DNA of 35,853 nucleotides. Origin: UMGS363 sp051891935 (GTDB taxonomy: Bacteria > Bacillota > Clostridia > Oscillospirales > Ruminococcaceae). Positions 6,878 through 15,939 of this stretch are shown here, one piece after another. Below the pieces are notes generated by a model, which was not told the origin of the DNA, ran no database searches, and saw nothing but the letters and a program-made list of their open reading frames with translations. The DNA lies in the NCBI GenBank assembly GCA_051891935.1, contig JBJFFR010000144.1, positions 1 through 35,853 of the forward strand. Direction: 5' to 3'. A program made the translations under genes and the position numbers. Position 1 is the stretch's first letter. Each line of letters starts with the position of its first letter.

Positions 6878-9800
6878 TTACTTTCCCTTCCCTCTGTCGA
6901 TAGTGTTCTGATGTTCTTCTACAGTTTCCGCAAGCTGCTTTCCGTCAACTTCAAGAGTTATTTGGTTCTTGTTTTCAATAACAAGCTTCTGATTGCCGTC
7001 AGCTGTTCCGTAATCCGTTCTTTCGTTGGTGAGCTTCGTTTCGCCCGAGTATTCGGCGGTTATCTTCGCCTGTTCGGCAGTGACAGCCGCTTCAAGCTCT
7101 GCAAGCGCTTCGTTGAAGCCCTTAACAAAATCCTCTCCCGAAGTCTTTCCGGCTTCATATATATTGTTGCCTATGCTCTCGGAGATCTTTTCGTCCCAGT
7201 CCTCGAACATGGTATCTAAACCCGTGTCAAGCTCTGTTCCGAAGCTGCCGATAAAGCTCTCGACCTGCTTGGAAAGATCGCCCGTTCCAAGACCTTCGAT
7301 AAAGGCGTTCACGGATTCTGCGCCGATTGCCCGGATCTCTTCGGGAAGCAGATCAAACTGCTCCACAATATCGTTCGCAAGGTTTTCGTTAAGCTTTGAA
7401 ACATCGGAAGAATAGAGATCCTCAGCAAGCTCCTGTGCCAGCTCGTCACGCTGCTTGTAATAGTCGTTTATCTGCGCAAAATCCGCATCGGACATATTTG
7501 CAAGATTTTTTGCAAACTCCATACCGTCGGCAGCGTCCATAGAGGTCAGCTCATCAAGCAGCCCCTGCGAAGCACCCTCCGACTTTAGCTTCTTGACGTA
7601 CTCCGTGTACTTGCGCATATCTTCCATCTGCTCTTTAAGATCGTTGACCTTCAAGGTCTTGGAGCCGTCCTCGTTCTCGATAACGGAAAAAGCTTCTCCG
7701 AGGGAAAGCAGCTTGCTTTTGAAGCTGTCAATGTTGCTCTGAATGTCCTTGTAAGCCGATTTGTATTCGCTTAAAATGTCCTTCAAACCGTCTTTTACAA
7801 CATCGATCTGATCGTCCATGCTGTTTTTCAGCTCGTCAAGCTCCTTTTCGGCATAAGCCTGCTGATAGTCGTAAACGTCCTTGTAGTAGTCGTACCACTC
7901 GTCCGAATATTCGGGGCAGTATTTCTGAATCCACTTTAATTTTTCCTTGTATGCATCTTCATCGGAGAGCAAGCCGATTTGGTTCTGATGTTCAATAGCA
8001 GTCCATTCAGCCTTGCATTCTTTTTCAAGATCTTCCGAAAGCTTTTTCCTTCCTTTGAGGATTTCGACATTATATTTTTGGTATTGTTCACTCTGCTTAT
8101 CAAGACCGTTTACGATAGTTTCGATGTCATTCCACATCATTTCTTCTGTGTAACTGTCATCAATTTCATTTCTTAACTTTAAAGCCTCGATCTGATCGTC
8201 AATACTGTCTTCATAAGCTTTTCTGCTATCTTCCGCATAATCCTCCTGCAGTCCGATGAGGTTTTCGTAATACTGCCAATGATCTGTGCAGCTTTCATCG
8301 CCGTACTCATTCCAGATACGCTGTTTCTCTGCGATAAGCTCTTCATCCGAGCCGATAACGCCGATAGCGTAGTTGTGTTCGGCGGCTATCCAGCCTTCTT
8401 TGAGCTTGGCTGTCATTTCTTCCTGCGAAAGCTGAAGCTCTTCGGTAGCTTCGCCCATGGCGTTGTATGCCTGCATACCTTGATTTTTGTAGTATTCGGC
8501 AAGCGGAGATGTTTTCGGAGAATTTGCAGAAAAAAGTCCTTCATATTCCGCAATGGTGTCCTGATACATTGCGTATGTTTCATCGAGTGCTGCGATCTCT
8601 TCACGCAAGCCGCCTATCTGTACAGCAAAAACGCCCTTGACATCATTATTATCCGCAACTTGGAAAGCCGCTATCTTTTCATTCAGCTGCTTTTCAAGTT
8701 CAAGCCTTTTGTCGTTGTACTTTTCCTGACCCACGATAGCTTCATCATAAGCAGGCTGTAAATTTCGCAGTTTTGCTTCAAGCCTTAATTTTTCTATGTA
8801 GTCATCCATAGAATCGGCAAGATCACCGTATCCTTGGATCTGACCGTTCATATACTCAATATTCATTCCATAAGCCGAGTTTAGCGTTCCGATTATCTCG
8901 GAAACACGCTCGTTGCTGCTTACTACATTTCCGTTTTCATCAACATAGTTCTGAAGCTCCGTCCATAATTTCTGAACGTTGTTAGCTTCCGCATCACTTG
9001 CGGCACTCTGTTCCTTCTGCGTTGCAAGGAGATCTTCAAAAGCCTTCTGTTCTTCTTTTATTGCAGAAACTCTGTTTTGCGCCTGTTCAAGCCAAGGGTC
9101 GGTTGCGGCGGCTTGTGCAGCCAGTTCCGCATCGATCTTGAATTTCTCATTAAGAGCTATCATCGCAGCTCCTAATGCTAAAGCGACTGCCGTTATTCCG
9201 AGCATAACAGGATTGAGCGCAAGAAACCCTGCCTTGAGCCGTGCAAGAGAAAGCTCCAGCAGGTTAATATTTCCCGTAGCGGCAAGAGCTGCAACCTTTG
9301 TCAAGCTTAATTCGCCGTTGAAGGCTCTTGTTTTCATCGCCGCTATTGAGGAGCTTGTTCCGATCAGATTAATGCGCAATGCCGCTTTGTGTACCGCACC
9401 GCCAACCGCCGTGACCTGTGTTGCAATATTCGCCGCCGCAATAGCACCGCCAACTCCGAGAACACCTGCTTTTACAAGCTCGGCGTGATCGGAGATCTCA
9501 GCCATAACGTTAATGACTTTGGGGAGAATATTCGCCGCACCGTCTGCAACGGTCGTGATAAAATCAGATGCAGCTTTCGAGAGCTTGTCAAAGCTTTCCG
9601 ATAATTCACCGCCCGAAATGCTCTGTGACAGCGTTCCGATATCAGCCGTAACGCTCTGAACTGCCGAGCGCATAGGACTTTGAAATTTTTCATAAGCCGC
9701 AATGCCCAAGCCTTCAAGAGCGGACTGCATTATCGTCAGATCGCCCTTTAGATTATCGTCCATTGTCGAAGCCATGTCAGCCGCCGCACCCGAGCAATTG

Positions 9801-10729
9801 TCAATGTAACCCGAAAGCTCGTCAAAACGCTCCGCAGACGTTCCGAGCAGAGCATTGACCGACTTCAAGTCTACCTTGTTGAAGATGTCGCTTAAAGCCT
9901 GCGATCTGTCTGCATCGGTCATCGTGCCGAGCGCATCGTTAAGGTCATAAATTATGTCCTGCAAGCTGCGCATCTTGCCTTCGTTGTCAAAAACAGCTAC
10001 ACCAAGACCGTCAATAGCCTTCGCAGCCGTACTTGTCGGAGCTGTGAGCGAAAGGATAATGTTTCGGAGAGCCGTTCCACCCTCTGCACCCTTTATACCG
10101 TTGTCGGCAAGAATACCGAGGACTGTGTTCATCTCGGTTACTCCGCCTGCAAGGTTCTTTGCCGTGCCGCCTACCGTGAGGATAGCTTCGCCAAGCTGTG
10201 ATACGGAAGTATTGGACTTCTGCGCAGTAACAGCAAGCTTGTCCGAGAAATCGGACATCTGACTTGTTTCCAAGCCTAAAGCCGACATAGCGTCCGTTAT
10301 CATATCCGAAGCAGCCGCAAGCTCCATTCCTCCTGCCGCTGCAACGTTAAGCACCGTTGGAAGTGCAGAAACCGCTTTTTCCGCATCATATCCTGCAAGT
10401 GCAAGATAGTTCAGAGCCTCTCCTGCTTGTGAAGCGGAGAATTTTGTCGTTTCGCCCATTTCCTTTGCTGCGTTGGAAAGAACATCGAATTCTTCTGCCG
10501 CCGAGGTGATACCCATAGTAGCTGCGACTTGTGACATTGAAGCTTCAAAGCCCGAACCTACAGCGATCATCTGTGTGGGGATCTGTGCAACTGCTTCCGA
10601 TATCTGCGAAACCATATTTGCGGCTATGTTGCCTATTGCGGTACCTGCCGCAACGGTCAGCGAGTTTATGCCTTTATCAAAACCGCTGTTGTCTATTCCT
10701 GTTTCAAACAGTAATTTTCCGTCTGCCAT
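6878..10729 (-). CDS. Tail tape measure protein, TP901 type
   Basis: At 1283 residues this is the longest gene. Residues about 55-380 match the TP901 core (FEASMSQVAATMGITSAAEE, and TKFSASQAGEALNYLALAGY). A hydrophobic stretch at about 503-525 (ALNPVMLGITAVALALGAAM) could span the membrane during DNA entry. The C-terminal half is a long coiled coil with a duplicated unit of about 75 residues: IAAEHNYAIGVIGSDEELIA and TAIEHQNQIGLLSDEDAYKE are equivalent. Tape measure length sets tail length; about 1.5 angstrom per residue would give a long flexible tail near 190 nm (inference). It therefore indicates a siphovirus tail, not the contractile tail of Mu. Confidence 0.95.
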   Translation of the reverse strand: MADGKLLFETGIDNSGFDKGINSLTVAAGTAIGNIAANMVSQISEAVAQIPTQMIAVGSGFEASMSQVAATMGITSAAEEFDVLSNAAKEMGETTKFSASQAGEALNYLALAGYDAEKAVSALPTVLNVAAAGGMELAAASDMITDAMSALGLETSQMSDFSDKLAVTAQKSNTSVSQLGEAILTVGGTAKNLAGGVTEMNTVLGILADNGIKGAEGGTALRNIILSLTAPTSTAAKAIDGLGVAVFDNEGKMRSLQDIIYDLNDALGTMTDADRSQALSDIFNKVDLKSVNALLGTSAERFDELSGYIDNCSGAAADMASTMDDNLKGDLTIMQSALEGLGIAAYEKFQSPMRSAVQSVTADIGTLSQSISGGELSESFDKLSKAASDFITTVADGAANILPKVINVMAEISDHAELVKAGVLGVGGAIAAANIATQVTAVGGAVHKAALRINLIGTSSSIAAMKTRAFNGELSLTKVAALAATGNINLLELSLARLKAGFLALNPVMLGITAVALALGAAMIALNEKFKIDAELAAQAAATDPWLEQAQNRVSAIKEEQKAFEDLLATQKEQSAASDAEANNVQKLWTELQNYVDENGNVVSSNERVSEIIGTLNSAYGMNIEYMNGQIQGYGDLADSMDDYIEKLRLEAKLRNLQPAYDEAIVGQEKYNDKRLELEKQLNEKIAAFQVADNNDVKGVFAVQIGGLREEIAALDETYAMYQDTIAEYEGLFSANSPKTSPLAEYYKNQGMQAYNAMGEATEELQLSQEEMTAKLKEGWIAAEHNYAIGVIGSDEELIAEKQRIWNEYGDESCTDHWQYYENLIGLQEDYAEDSRKAYEDSIDDQIEALKLRNEIDDSYTEEMMWNDIETIVNGLDKQSEQYQKYNVEILKGRKKLSEDLEKECKAEWTAIEHQNQIGLLSDEDAYKEKLKWIQKYCPEYSDEWYDYYKDVYDYQQAYAEKELDELKNSMDDQIDVVKDGLKDILSEYKSAYKDIQSNIDSFKSKLLSLGEAFSVIENEDGSKTLKVNDLKEQMEDMRKYTEYVKKLKSEGASQGLLDELTSMDAADGMEFAKNLANMSDADFAQINDYYKQRDELAQELAEDLYSSDVSKLNENLANDIVEQFDLLPEEIRAIGAESVNAFIEGLGTGDLSKQVESFIGSFGTELDTGLDTMFEDWDEKISESIGNNIYEAGKTSGEDFVKGFNEALAELEAAVTAEQAKITAEYSGETKLTNERTDYGTADGNQKLVIENKNQITLEVDGKQLAETVEEHQNTIDRGKGK

Positions 10730-10754
10730 TGTTTCACCTCATTTCGATCAAAAC

Positions 10755-10783
10755 TTGACAAAAACTCTGTAAAGTGGTATAAT
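10755..10783 (+). promoter_or_regulatory. Perfect sigma-A promoter of the plus-strand moron gene
   Basis: TTGACA (10755-10760), a 17-bp spacer, and TATAAT (10778-10783). The match is full consensus, unlike anything in the late operon, so this gene is probably expressed in the lysogen. Confidence 0.92.
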
Positions 10784-10810
10784 TTAAAAAATATTTAGGA
10801 GTGATTTGCT

Positions 10811-11401
10811 ATGCGTGAAGACACATCAGCCGCTTTGAAAAAATATGGAATATCAGCGTTTTTTGCTAAAAAAACCATTGAAGAAGCAGAAGAGCTTATT
10901 GATGAAAGCGAAAAGGTCTTACTTGTTTTGATCACAAATTATGATATTGCCTATCCCGATCCGACCAAACGTGATATAGGTGCAGGTATTGTTATGGCAA
11001 CTGACAAAAAGATCGTTGTTTATTGTAAAATACTGCGCAAGAGTATTTCTTTTATTGTCCCCGTATCGGAAATACAGGAAATATTGCTTATTCCTAAAAT
11101 CAACGGAACATACACTATCCAGGTCATCACCGCTGAAAGAATTTTCAATTTTCCCTTGCCTGCAAGTGGCGGATCATTTAGGCTTGAAAGCCCAAAAGAT
11201 TTTGCGATTATGATTTACAAAGCTTTTATGTACTCTTTAAACCAAAAAGAATTTGCTGCATTCTCGAAATCTACTACACCTACCGAAAAAGCAACGGATA
11301 TCACCGAGCAGATTGAGAAGCTTGCTGATCTGAAGAATAAAGGCATTATCACCGAAGAAGAATTTCAATCCAAAAAGGAAGAATTACTTTCAAGAATATA
11401 G
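10811..11401 (+). CDS. Plus-strand moron: PH-like and SHOCT-domain protein
   Basis: A 196-residue protein on the strand opposite to the late operon, between the tail chaperone and tape measure genes. Residues about 35-145 form a beta-rich unit like bacterial PH domains (GAGIVMATDKKIVVY and VPVSEIQEILLIPKINGTY). Residues about 163-196 are a SHOCT domain (IEKLADLKNKGIITEEEFQS). AGGAG lies upstream of the ATG; the gene has its own consensus promoter and a strong terminator, the hallmarks of a moron. SHOCT proteins often act in membrane or oligomeric assemblies, but no function is established. A lysogen trait such as superinfection exclusion or another defence role is a reasonable guess only. Confidence 0.9.
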   Translation: MREDTSAALKKYGISAFFAKKTIEEAEELIDESEKVLLVLITNYDIAYPDPTKRDIGAGIVMATDKKIVVYCKILRKSISFIVPVSEIQEILLIPKINGTYTIQVITAERIFNFPLPASGGSFRLESPKDFAIMIYKAFMYSLNQKEFAAFSKSTTPTEKATDITEQIEKLADLKNKGIITEEEFQSKKEELLSRI

Positions 11402-11403
11402 CA

Positions 11404-11438
11404 ATATCCCCACTCCGAAAAGTGGGGATATTTTTTTT
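11404..11438 (+). terminator. Strong terminator of the moron gene
   Basis: A perfect 11-bp stem (ATATCCCCACT and AGTGGGGATAT, 11404-11414 and 11421-11431) with loop CCGAAA is followed by eight T residues. No T-run follows on the minus strand, so late transcription should not end here. Confidence 0.95.
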
Positions 11439-12018
11439 ACTGCCTGAACTGTTCCATCAACCTTTTCGCTTCCGCAATTTTCTGCTGTTCCGACAAGGAC
11501 TTCGGCAGAGCATAGATCTGTTTAAGCTCATTGATCTGTGCCTTTCTGCTCTCAGGTGTCTTGCTTGTGACCTCTTCCGAGCGATACCCCATAATGGAGC
11601 ATATCTTGCAGTCGTGCAGCGACTTGAACAGAGCCTTGAACTTCCACCAGTGCAAATATTCGACCGTTGTAAGGTCAATGCCGTACTGCTCCAGAAAAGC
11701 CGCATAAATATAGCCGTCGTCATACTCAAACGAGTAAACGGCGGCGTTTTTATTCCTTGCGGCTGTTTTCTTGGACTTGACCTTGTTCGGCTTGCGTCCG
11801 CAGGAGTAAAACCATATTATGAATTCGCTCAACTGCGGATCGGGCGGAACGATAGGGAATATGAGGCGTGCAAGCAGCAGCGGCTTTTCACGGGGAAGAA
11901 TGTCCGGGTCTGTCATTAACAGCTCAAACCGTATCCATTCACGAAAATCCGTGTGCATTTCGTATTGCACACCGTCATATTCGTAAGCCATCGGCAGCTC
12001 TTCGTCAAAAAGGCTCAT
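11437..12018 (-). CDS. Tail assembly protein, phage Gp15 family
   Basis: A 193-residue protein with the pattern of the Gp15 family of Gram-positive siphoviruses: a start MSLFDEELPMAYEYDGVQYE, a middle FIIWFYSCG-type segment and YIYAAFLEQYGIDLTTVEYL, then WWKFKALFKSLHD. It overlaps the preceding gene by 4 bp (ATGA). In this position, just before the tape measure, two-gene products act as tail chaperones that hold the tape measure during tube assembly. No slippery frameshift site is obvious, so the two chaperones are probably separate proteins here. Confidence 0.85.
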   Translation of the reverse strand: MSLFDEELPMAYEYDGVQYEMHTDFREWIRFELLMTDPDILPREKPLLLARLIFPIVPPDPQLSEFIIWFYSCGRKPNKVKSKKTAARNKNAAVYSFEYDDGYIYAAFLEQYGIDLTTVEYLHWWKFKALFKSLHDCKICSIMGYRSEEVTSKTPESRKAQINELKQIYALPKSLSEQQKIAEAKRLMEQFRQ

Positions 12019-12404
12019 CTTCTTATGCTCGGAGCAGGTCTGTATTTCGCAATCAGCTCGTTCTGCGCTGCGTTGAATTCATAATTCAGAGCGTACCAGA
12101 ACGAGAGAATTTCGTCAATGTCGATTTCCATAAGCTTGTCTTTCGGGAAAATTCTTTCAACTTCATCTGCGCCGATGAAGAGCGAAATTCCCTCACGGAT
12201 AGCGGAAACGGAATCGGAAGCCGTTACAGTCTCGGAAATAGTATTTTTTGCCTGCGCAAGCTTTTCCTCAAATTCTGTTGTTCTCACAGGAATTGTGTAC
12301 TCACTGCCATAGGCTTTAAGCACCCTCGGGGTGCGGCAATATGTAAATTCGCCCGACTTCACGGTTCCGTTTTTCATGGTAATGCTGTTAGTGTTGGATT
12401 TCAT
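12015..12404 (-). CDS. Tail assembly chaperone (gpG-like position)
   Basis: A 129-residue protein MKSNTNSITMKNGTVKSGEF with an N-terminal beta part and a helical C-terminal half. It lies between the tail tube gene and the Gp15-type gene, the standard place of the first tail chaperone. GGAGGT precedes its ATG. Assignment is mainly by position and size. Confidence 0.75.
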   Translation of the reverse strand: MKSNTNSITMKNGTVKSGEFTYCRTPRVLKAYGSEYTIPVRTTEFEEKLAQAKNTISETVTASDSVSAIREGISLFIGADEVERIFPKDKLMEIDIDEILSFWYALNYEFNAAQNELIAKYRPAPSIRR

Positions 12405-12421
12405 GATTTTTTTACCTCCGT

Positions 12422-13072
12422 TTAAGTATTTTCAGTTTCATCTGTTCCTGTTTCCGTTACAGTCGAATCGGACTGCTCCGAATTATCAGAAGAAGCTTCT
12501 TCCGCAGTCTTTGTATCGGACTGTGATGCCGCCAACTCTGAAGGATCCTTATCCGACCATTTACCTTCGGTAGGATTAAACCAGCCGATTTCTTCATCAC
12601 CCTGACCGTTAAGGTTACCCTTGATGATCATATCGTCATCATCATCGCAGGATGATACTTCAACGGCATATTTGCCTTTGTATGCAGGAAAATAACCGCC
12701 CTTTGCGGTTTCAAATGCGTCAACGCTTACCATTTCAACGACTGCATCGTTTCCCGTTTTGCGATGCTTGTAGATCTTATAGATCTTGCGTATTGCAGGA
12801 TTTTTAAACATAAGCAGATTTTCAAAAGCATAATTCGGAGCATAGCTTGTGATATTCTTTCTGCTCGACTTTTCGTTGATATATTTTCTTTCCTTTGTCT
12901 GTGCATTCGGCGATTCTGTCATAGCCGTAAAACCTGCACCGAGCTGCTGGTAATATGCTTCACCCTCCACAGGACTTTCAACCATGTCGGTAACGTTCAT
13001 AAAGTGAAGAACATCGGTTCTCTGTGCGGTTGCTTCAATATTGACGTCTTTGGGTACTTCGTATAAGCTCAT
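12422..13072 (-). CDS. Major tail (tube) protein
   Basis: A 216-residue protein. The body (residues 1-160) has the mixed beta pattern of clostridial phage tail-tube proteins, with TDVLHFMNVTDMVESPVEGE near the start and PNYAFENLLMFKNPAIRKIY in the middle. The C-terminal 50 residues are acidic and rich in Ser, Thr and Glu (SDTKTAEEASSDNSEQSDS), an extended tail that would decorate the tube outside. AGGAGG is encoded in the last codons of the upstream gene (TAAATG junction), so translation is coupled. Confidence 0.85.
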   Translation of the reverse strand: MSLYEVPKDVNIEATAQRTDVLHFMNVTDMVESPVEGEAYYQQLGAGFTAMTESPNAQTKERKYINEKSSRKNITSYAPNYAFENLLMFKNPAIRKIYKIYKHRKTGNDAVVEMVSVDAFETAKGGYFPAYKGKYAVEVSSCDDDDDMIIKGNLNGQGDEEIGWFNPTEGKWSDKDPSELAASQSDTKTAEEASSDNSEQSDSTVTETGTDETENT

Positions 13073-13501
13073 TTAGTTTCCTCCTTTTGTGTAGATCAGC
13101 GTAAACTGTATCTGATATGTGTTGTTATTTTTGCCCTGCTCGATGAGCATTGCGTTTTCTGCGGTTATCTTGGTAGGTGTGCAGCCGCTTGGCAGCTGCG
13201 GAAATACCTTTTCAAGGTTGTTTTTCTCACACCAACGCTGAACCTTTTCAAGCAGTTCTGCGTTTTTAAGCCGAACCGCATCGTCTGTGGAAAGACGTTT
13301 GATGTACAGCGTAAAATTGTACTGCATCTTTCCGCCGCCTGTGATAAACTTTTTGACAGTTTTTTCACCGTCGGGCATGATGCCAAAATTATCGGGAGAA
13401 TCGTCTGTCCAGTCAATATACCGCTTATTGACCTTGAAGCCGGAAAGCTCCTTGCAGCCGTTTATGTATTCCTTTATCCCAGAAATGATGCTGTCTGCCA
13501 T
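13073..13501 (-). CDS. Tail completion/minor capsid-type protein
   Basis: A 142-residue protein resembling the Gram-positive phage 'minor capsid protein' placed just before the tube gene: MADSIISGIKEYINGCKELS, then a repeated beta core (MQYNFTLYIKRLSTDDAVRL, then NNNTYQIQFTLIYTKGG). The position matches the tail-terminator protein that joins the tail to the head. AGGAGG precedes the ATG. Confidence 0.75.
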   Translation of the reverse strand: MADSIISGIKEYINGCKELSGFKVNKRYIDWTDDSPDNFGIMPDGEKTVKKFITGGGKMQYNFTLYIKRLSTDDAVRLKNAELLEKVQRWCEKNNLEKVFPQLPSGCTPTKITAENAMLIEQGKNNNTYQIQFTLIYTKGGN

Positions 13502-13857
13502 TATTTCCTCCTTTTTGCTCCTGCGATCTTCGCCGCTCCGTCAAGTATCGAAGGAAGGTGTACAGGCTTCATGAGCTCAAACCATTTGCGTCCACGCTTG
13601 CCGCCTTTTTGGATTCCCTCCGTACCTCTGCCTGCGTTTTCATAGTAGTTCCTGCGAGCGTATGGAGCGACATACTTTATCAGTCCCGAGCCGATGACTG
13701 TTCCGAGTATCGCAGATTTTATAAGGTCGCCCTTGCGGAAAGGTGTAAAAGGATCCATGCAGCGGATAACTTCGCTGTCGATGAATTTCTGAACCTTTCC
13801 GCCCTTGTTAAGTCCTCGTTCCCGAAGGAGCTGCTCGGTAGATTTTATCTTAAACAT
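13501..13857 (-). CDS. Minor capsid/head-tail joining protein
   Basis: A 118-residue basic protein (from MFKIKSTEQLLRERGLNKGG) resembling minor capsid proteins of A118-type phages, with FRKGDLIKSAILGTVIGSG and PYARRNYYENAGRGTEG. Such proteins complete the head-tail interface. The start at 13857 overlaps the upstream stop by one base (TAATG) and is preferred to an upstream in-frame start inside that gene. Confidence 0.75.
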   Translation of the reverse strand: MFKIKSTEQLLRERGLNKGGKVQKFIDSEVIRCMDPFTPFRKGDLIKSAILGTVIGSGLIKYVAPYARRNYYENAGRGTEGIQKGGKRGRKWFELMKPVHLPSILDGAAKIAGAKRRK

Positions 13858-14240
13858 TATTTTCCATCGATTCTGACGTGCCAAAGCTCGGGACTGCCGT
13901 AGAGATTTTCGACAGCCGAGCTGACCTTGTAAACATCACGGCAGTTTTCATAAAGCACGGAGATCCCGTCCGAAATATCAATGTTACATTCGCCCTTGAC
14001 GATGTAGGTGTCGTTCCGTGTGTCCGCCGTCCAGCCTTCTCCCGAAAAATCGGCAGGGGAAACATAATCGTGAAGCTGATCGGCAAATATCATAACGGAA
14101 ACGCTCGAAGCGTTCTCTGCACCGTACTTCTTTATCTCCTCGGCTTTGATATCACGCCAGAAAACCGCAGGAAGATATGTACGCTTATATGTGCCGTCTT
14201 CGAGCGTGTTGTATAGGGTGCAGCTTGCGTTATTGATCAT
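13857..14240 (-). CDS. Head-tail connector region protein
   Basis: A 127-residue protein, start MINNASCTLYNTLEDGTYKR. The pattern of TYLPAVFWRDIKAE in the N-terminal half and a C-terminal YGSPELWHVRIDGK resembles a family of short proteins found at this place in clostridial phage head-tail modules. The ATG at 14240 overlaps the upstream stop (ATGA). Its likely role is a stopper or adaptor at the head-tail interface (by position). Confidence 0.7.
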   Translation of the reverse strand: MINNASCTLYNTLEDGTYKRTYLPAVFWRDIKAEEIKKYGAENASSVSVMIFADQLHDYVSPADFSGEGWTADTRNDTYIVKGECNIDISDGISVLYENCRDVYKVSSAVENLYGSPELWHVRIDGK

Positions 14241-14590
14241 ATCCACTTCACCGCCCTGACAAGATCGGCAATGTAGAGCTGAACATCATCGTCAAGCCGC
14301 TGATCCGCCGTCCTATGCTCTGATGCAGCGTAGGAAACGGAGTAGCCGTCCACACTTTCGGACAGCTTTACTCCTCCCGATTCGCAGGACTTATATGTTT
14401 CCGCAACAGCGCAGCAGGCTTTCTTTATCCGTATATCCATATCGGGTGGAATTCCCGATTTACACAGCACATAGTCCGTGCGCTTGTCGATATAGTCGGA
14501 AGCACGCTCCGAAAGCCGATCAAAGTCGGCTTCGGAGAGTTTGTTTCCTTTATAGATGCTTTTGTAAAAAGAATAATCGGCGTATGCCAT
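14237..14590 (-). CDS. Head-tail connector (adaptor) protein
   Basis: A 117-residue helical protein, MAYADYSFYKSIYKGNKLSE, followed by SERASDYIDKRTDYVL and KKACCAVAETYKS. This is the pattern of gp6-like adaptors of HK97/SPP1-type phages, which dock under the portal. The start at 14590 has GGAG 8 nt upstream; upstream GTG and ATG codons are too near or within the preceding gene. Confidence 0.78.
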   Translation of the reverse strand: MAYADYSFYKSIYKGNKLSEADFDRLSERASDYIDKRTDYVLCKSGIPPDMDIRIKKACCAVAETYKSCESGGVKLSESVDGYSVSYAASEHRTADQRLDDDVQLYIADLVRAVKWI

Positions 14591-14595
14591 ATTCA

Positions 14596-14913
14596 TCACT
14601 CCATTGCTTCGTTAAAAGCGGCAATTATTTCGGCTTTGGTCTTTGCCTTGCCGAGATCAATACCGTCCTCTGCCGCAAGATCTTTAAGCTGTGCTACCGT
14701 AAGGCTTTCAAGATCGGGTGCGGCAGGAGCTGCATCATCAGCATCAGTATTTGTATAATCAGCAGCTTCATCGGGATCGCGTTCGACCGCATATCCCTTG
14801 CTGCGCAAACGTGTCGCAAGAAATGCGTCATTTGTACGCGCCGTTCCGTTGGTAAAGACAAGTCCCATGTGTACCCCGGAGAAACCGGAAGCCATTGAAA
14901 CAGTAAATCCCAT
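14596..14913 (-). CDS. Small head protein with a C-terminal Rho-N/SAP-like domain
   Basis: A 105-residue protein. The N-terminal half holds GLVFTNGTARTNDAFLATRL, the middle is acidic linker (DADDAAPAAPDLESL), and the end LTVAQLKDLAAEDGIDLGKA is a Rho-N/SAP/LEM-like helix-extended-helix domain that often binds nucleic acid or acts as a protein contact. Such proteins are common after the capsid gene in Firmicutes phages. AGGAGG precedes the ATG. Confidence 0.75.
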   Translation of the reverse strand: MGFTVSMASGFSGVHMGLVFTNGTARTNDAFLATRLRSKGYAVERDPDEAADYTNTDADDAAPAAPDLESLTVAQLKDLAAEDGIDLGKAKTKAEIIAAFNEAME

Positions 14914-14933
14914 AGAATTATCCTCCTATCATA

Positions 14934-15917
14934 TTACTGGATCTTAAGTCCACGCATAACGCCGGCTTTAAGGCTGTTTTTAAGAACAACAGCAGCAGTA
15001 AGCTCGACTTCGCCCTTTTTAACGGCTCCCGGATCTTCCATTCGGGGAAGATAAGTTTTGATTATCTTATTTCCGGAAGGAGATACCGCATGGAAGCCGT
15101 CCAGACCGAATTTAACGGCGTAAAGGTCGCAAAGACCGTCTGTCGGGGATCCCTTGATCTCTGCAGAATACGATGCCGCAACATCAACAGTATTGGAACC
15201 GTTGTAATATTTGCCGAGGTCAATAAAGGAGATGCCGTTGTATCCCTCTACCGGACGACCAAAGCTGTCCTCGCTGCGAGTCATATATCCGGCACGGCGT
15301 GCAACAGCCTGAATGCGGTTGATCATCTTGGAGCTGCCGAGCAATGCGTCAGGCTTGCCGTCCAGTCCACTGAGGAAGTTATCAAGAATATCAAGAAAAC
15401 TCTTGTAGTTTGTATCGATCATTGCAGATGTGGACAGATCAAAGCCAAGCGCTTCCTTGTATTCCGTAGATGCTCCGGTAAGTATCGTGTCAAGACCGTC
15501 AAACTCATCTTCGTTTACCGCCGAATCGCCGTTGATAGTAAGGTAATGGAAATAGTTTCGTGCAGCCTTGATTTTCTGTTCAAGCTGGAACTGCATTTCG
15601 TTAAGGCTGCCGCTGGTATCCTGAATTACACGGTCAACGCCGAATGCGCCGCCGAATACCTTGAGGTCGGCAGTACACTTTTTGCGTTTTGCTTCGTTCG
15701 TCGTATATTCGCTGTTAAGCTTACGAGTCGAAGCTGTTGCCGGCGTTTCCAGACGTGTATATCCGTAAGTAAGGGTAGAGCCTCCCGTTCCGGGGGAAAC
15801 AGAGTTATCGAAAATCAGCCTGTCGAGCAGAAGCGATTCACGGCGGAATTCGTCGATGACCGCTCTGTCCACCTTGTCGTCCATAGTTGCTTTTGCTTCA
15901 GCAAGTGTAATAGCCAT
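14934..15917 (-). CDS. Major capsid protein
   Basis: A 327-residue protein with the composition and layout of HK97-fold capsids: an N-terminal arm (MAITLAEAKATMDDKVDRAV), the sequence FGGAFGVDRVIQ, FHYLTINGDSAVNEDEFDGL typical of the P-domain entry in A118-type major capsids, and ALLGSSKMINRIQAVARRAG near the A domain. It lies next to the scaffold gene, as in SPP1/A118 phages, and has AGGAGG upstream. Confidence 0.92.
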   Translation of the reverse strand: MAITLAEAKATMDDKVDRAVIDEFRRESLLLDRLIFDNSVSPGTGGSTLTYGYTRLETPATASTRKLNSEYTTNEAKRKKCTADLKVFGGAFGVDRVIQDTSGSLNEMQFQLEQKIKAARNYFHYLTINGDSAVNEDEFDGLDTILTGASTEYKEALGFDLSTSAMIDTNYKSFLDILDNFLSGLDGKPDALLGSSKMINRIQAVARRAGYMTRSEDSFGRPVEGYNGISFIDLGKYYNGSNTVDVAASYSAEIKGSPTDGLCDLYAVKFGLDGFHAVSPSGNKIIKTYLPRMEDPGAVKKGEVELTAAVVLKNSLKAGVMRGLKIQ

Positions 15918-15939
15918 AATATATTCCTCCTATTTTTTA

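Noticed and set aside
11404..11438. Terminator acting on the late operon between tail chaperone and tape measure
   Set aside because: The T-run lies only on the plus-strand side, so it serves the moron gene; on the minus strand no T-run follows the stem.
12015..12404. Programmed frameshift joining the two tail chaperone genes
   Set aside because: No slippery heptamer was seen near the junction, and the second gene has its own ATG in an ATGA overlap.
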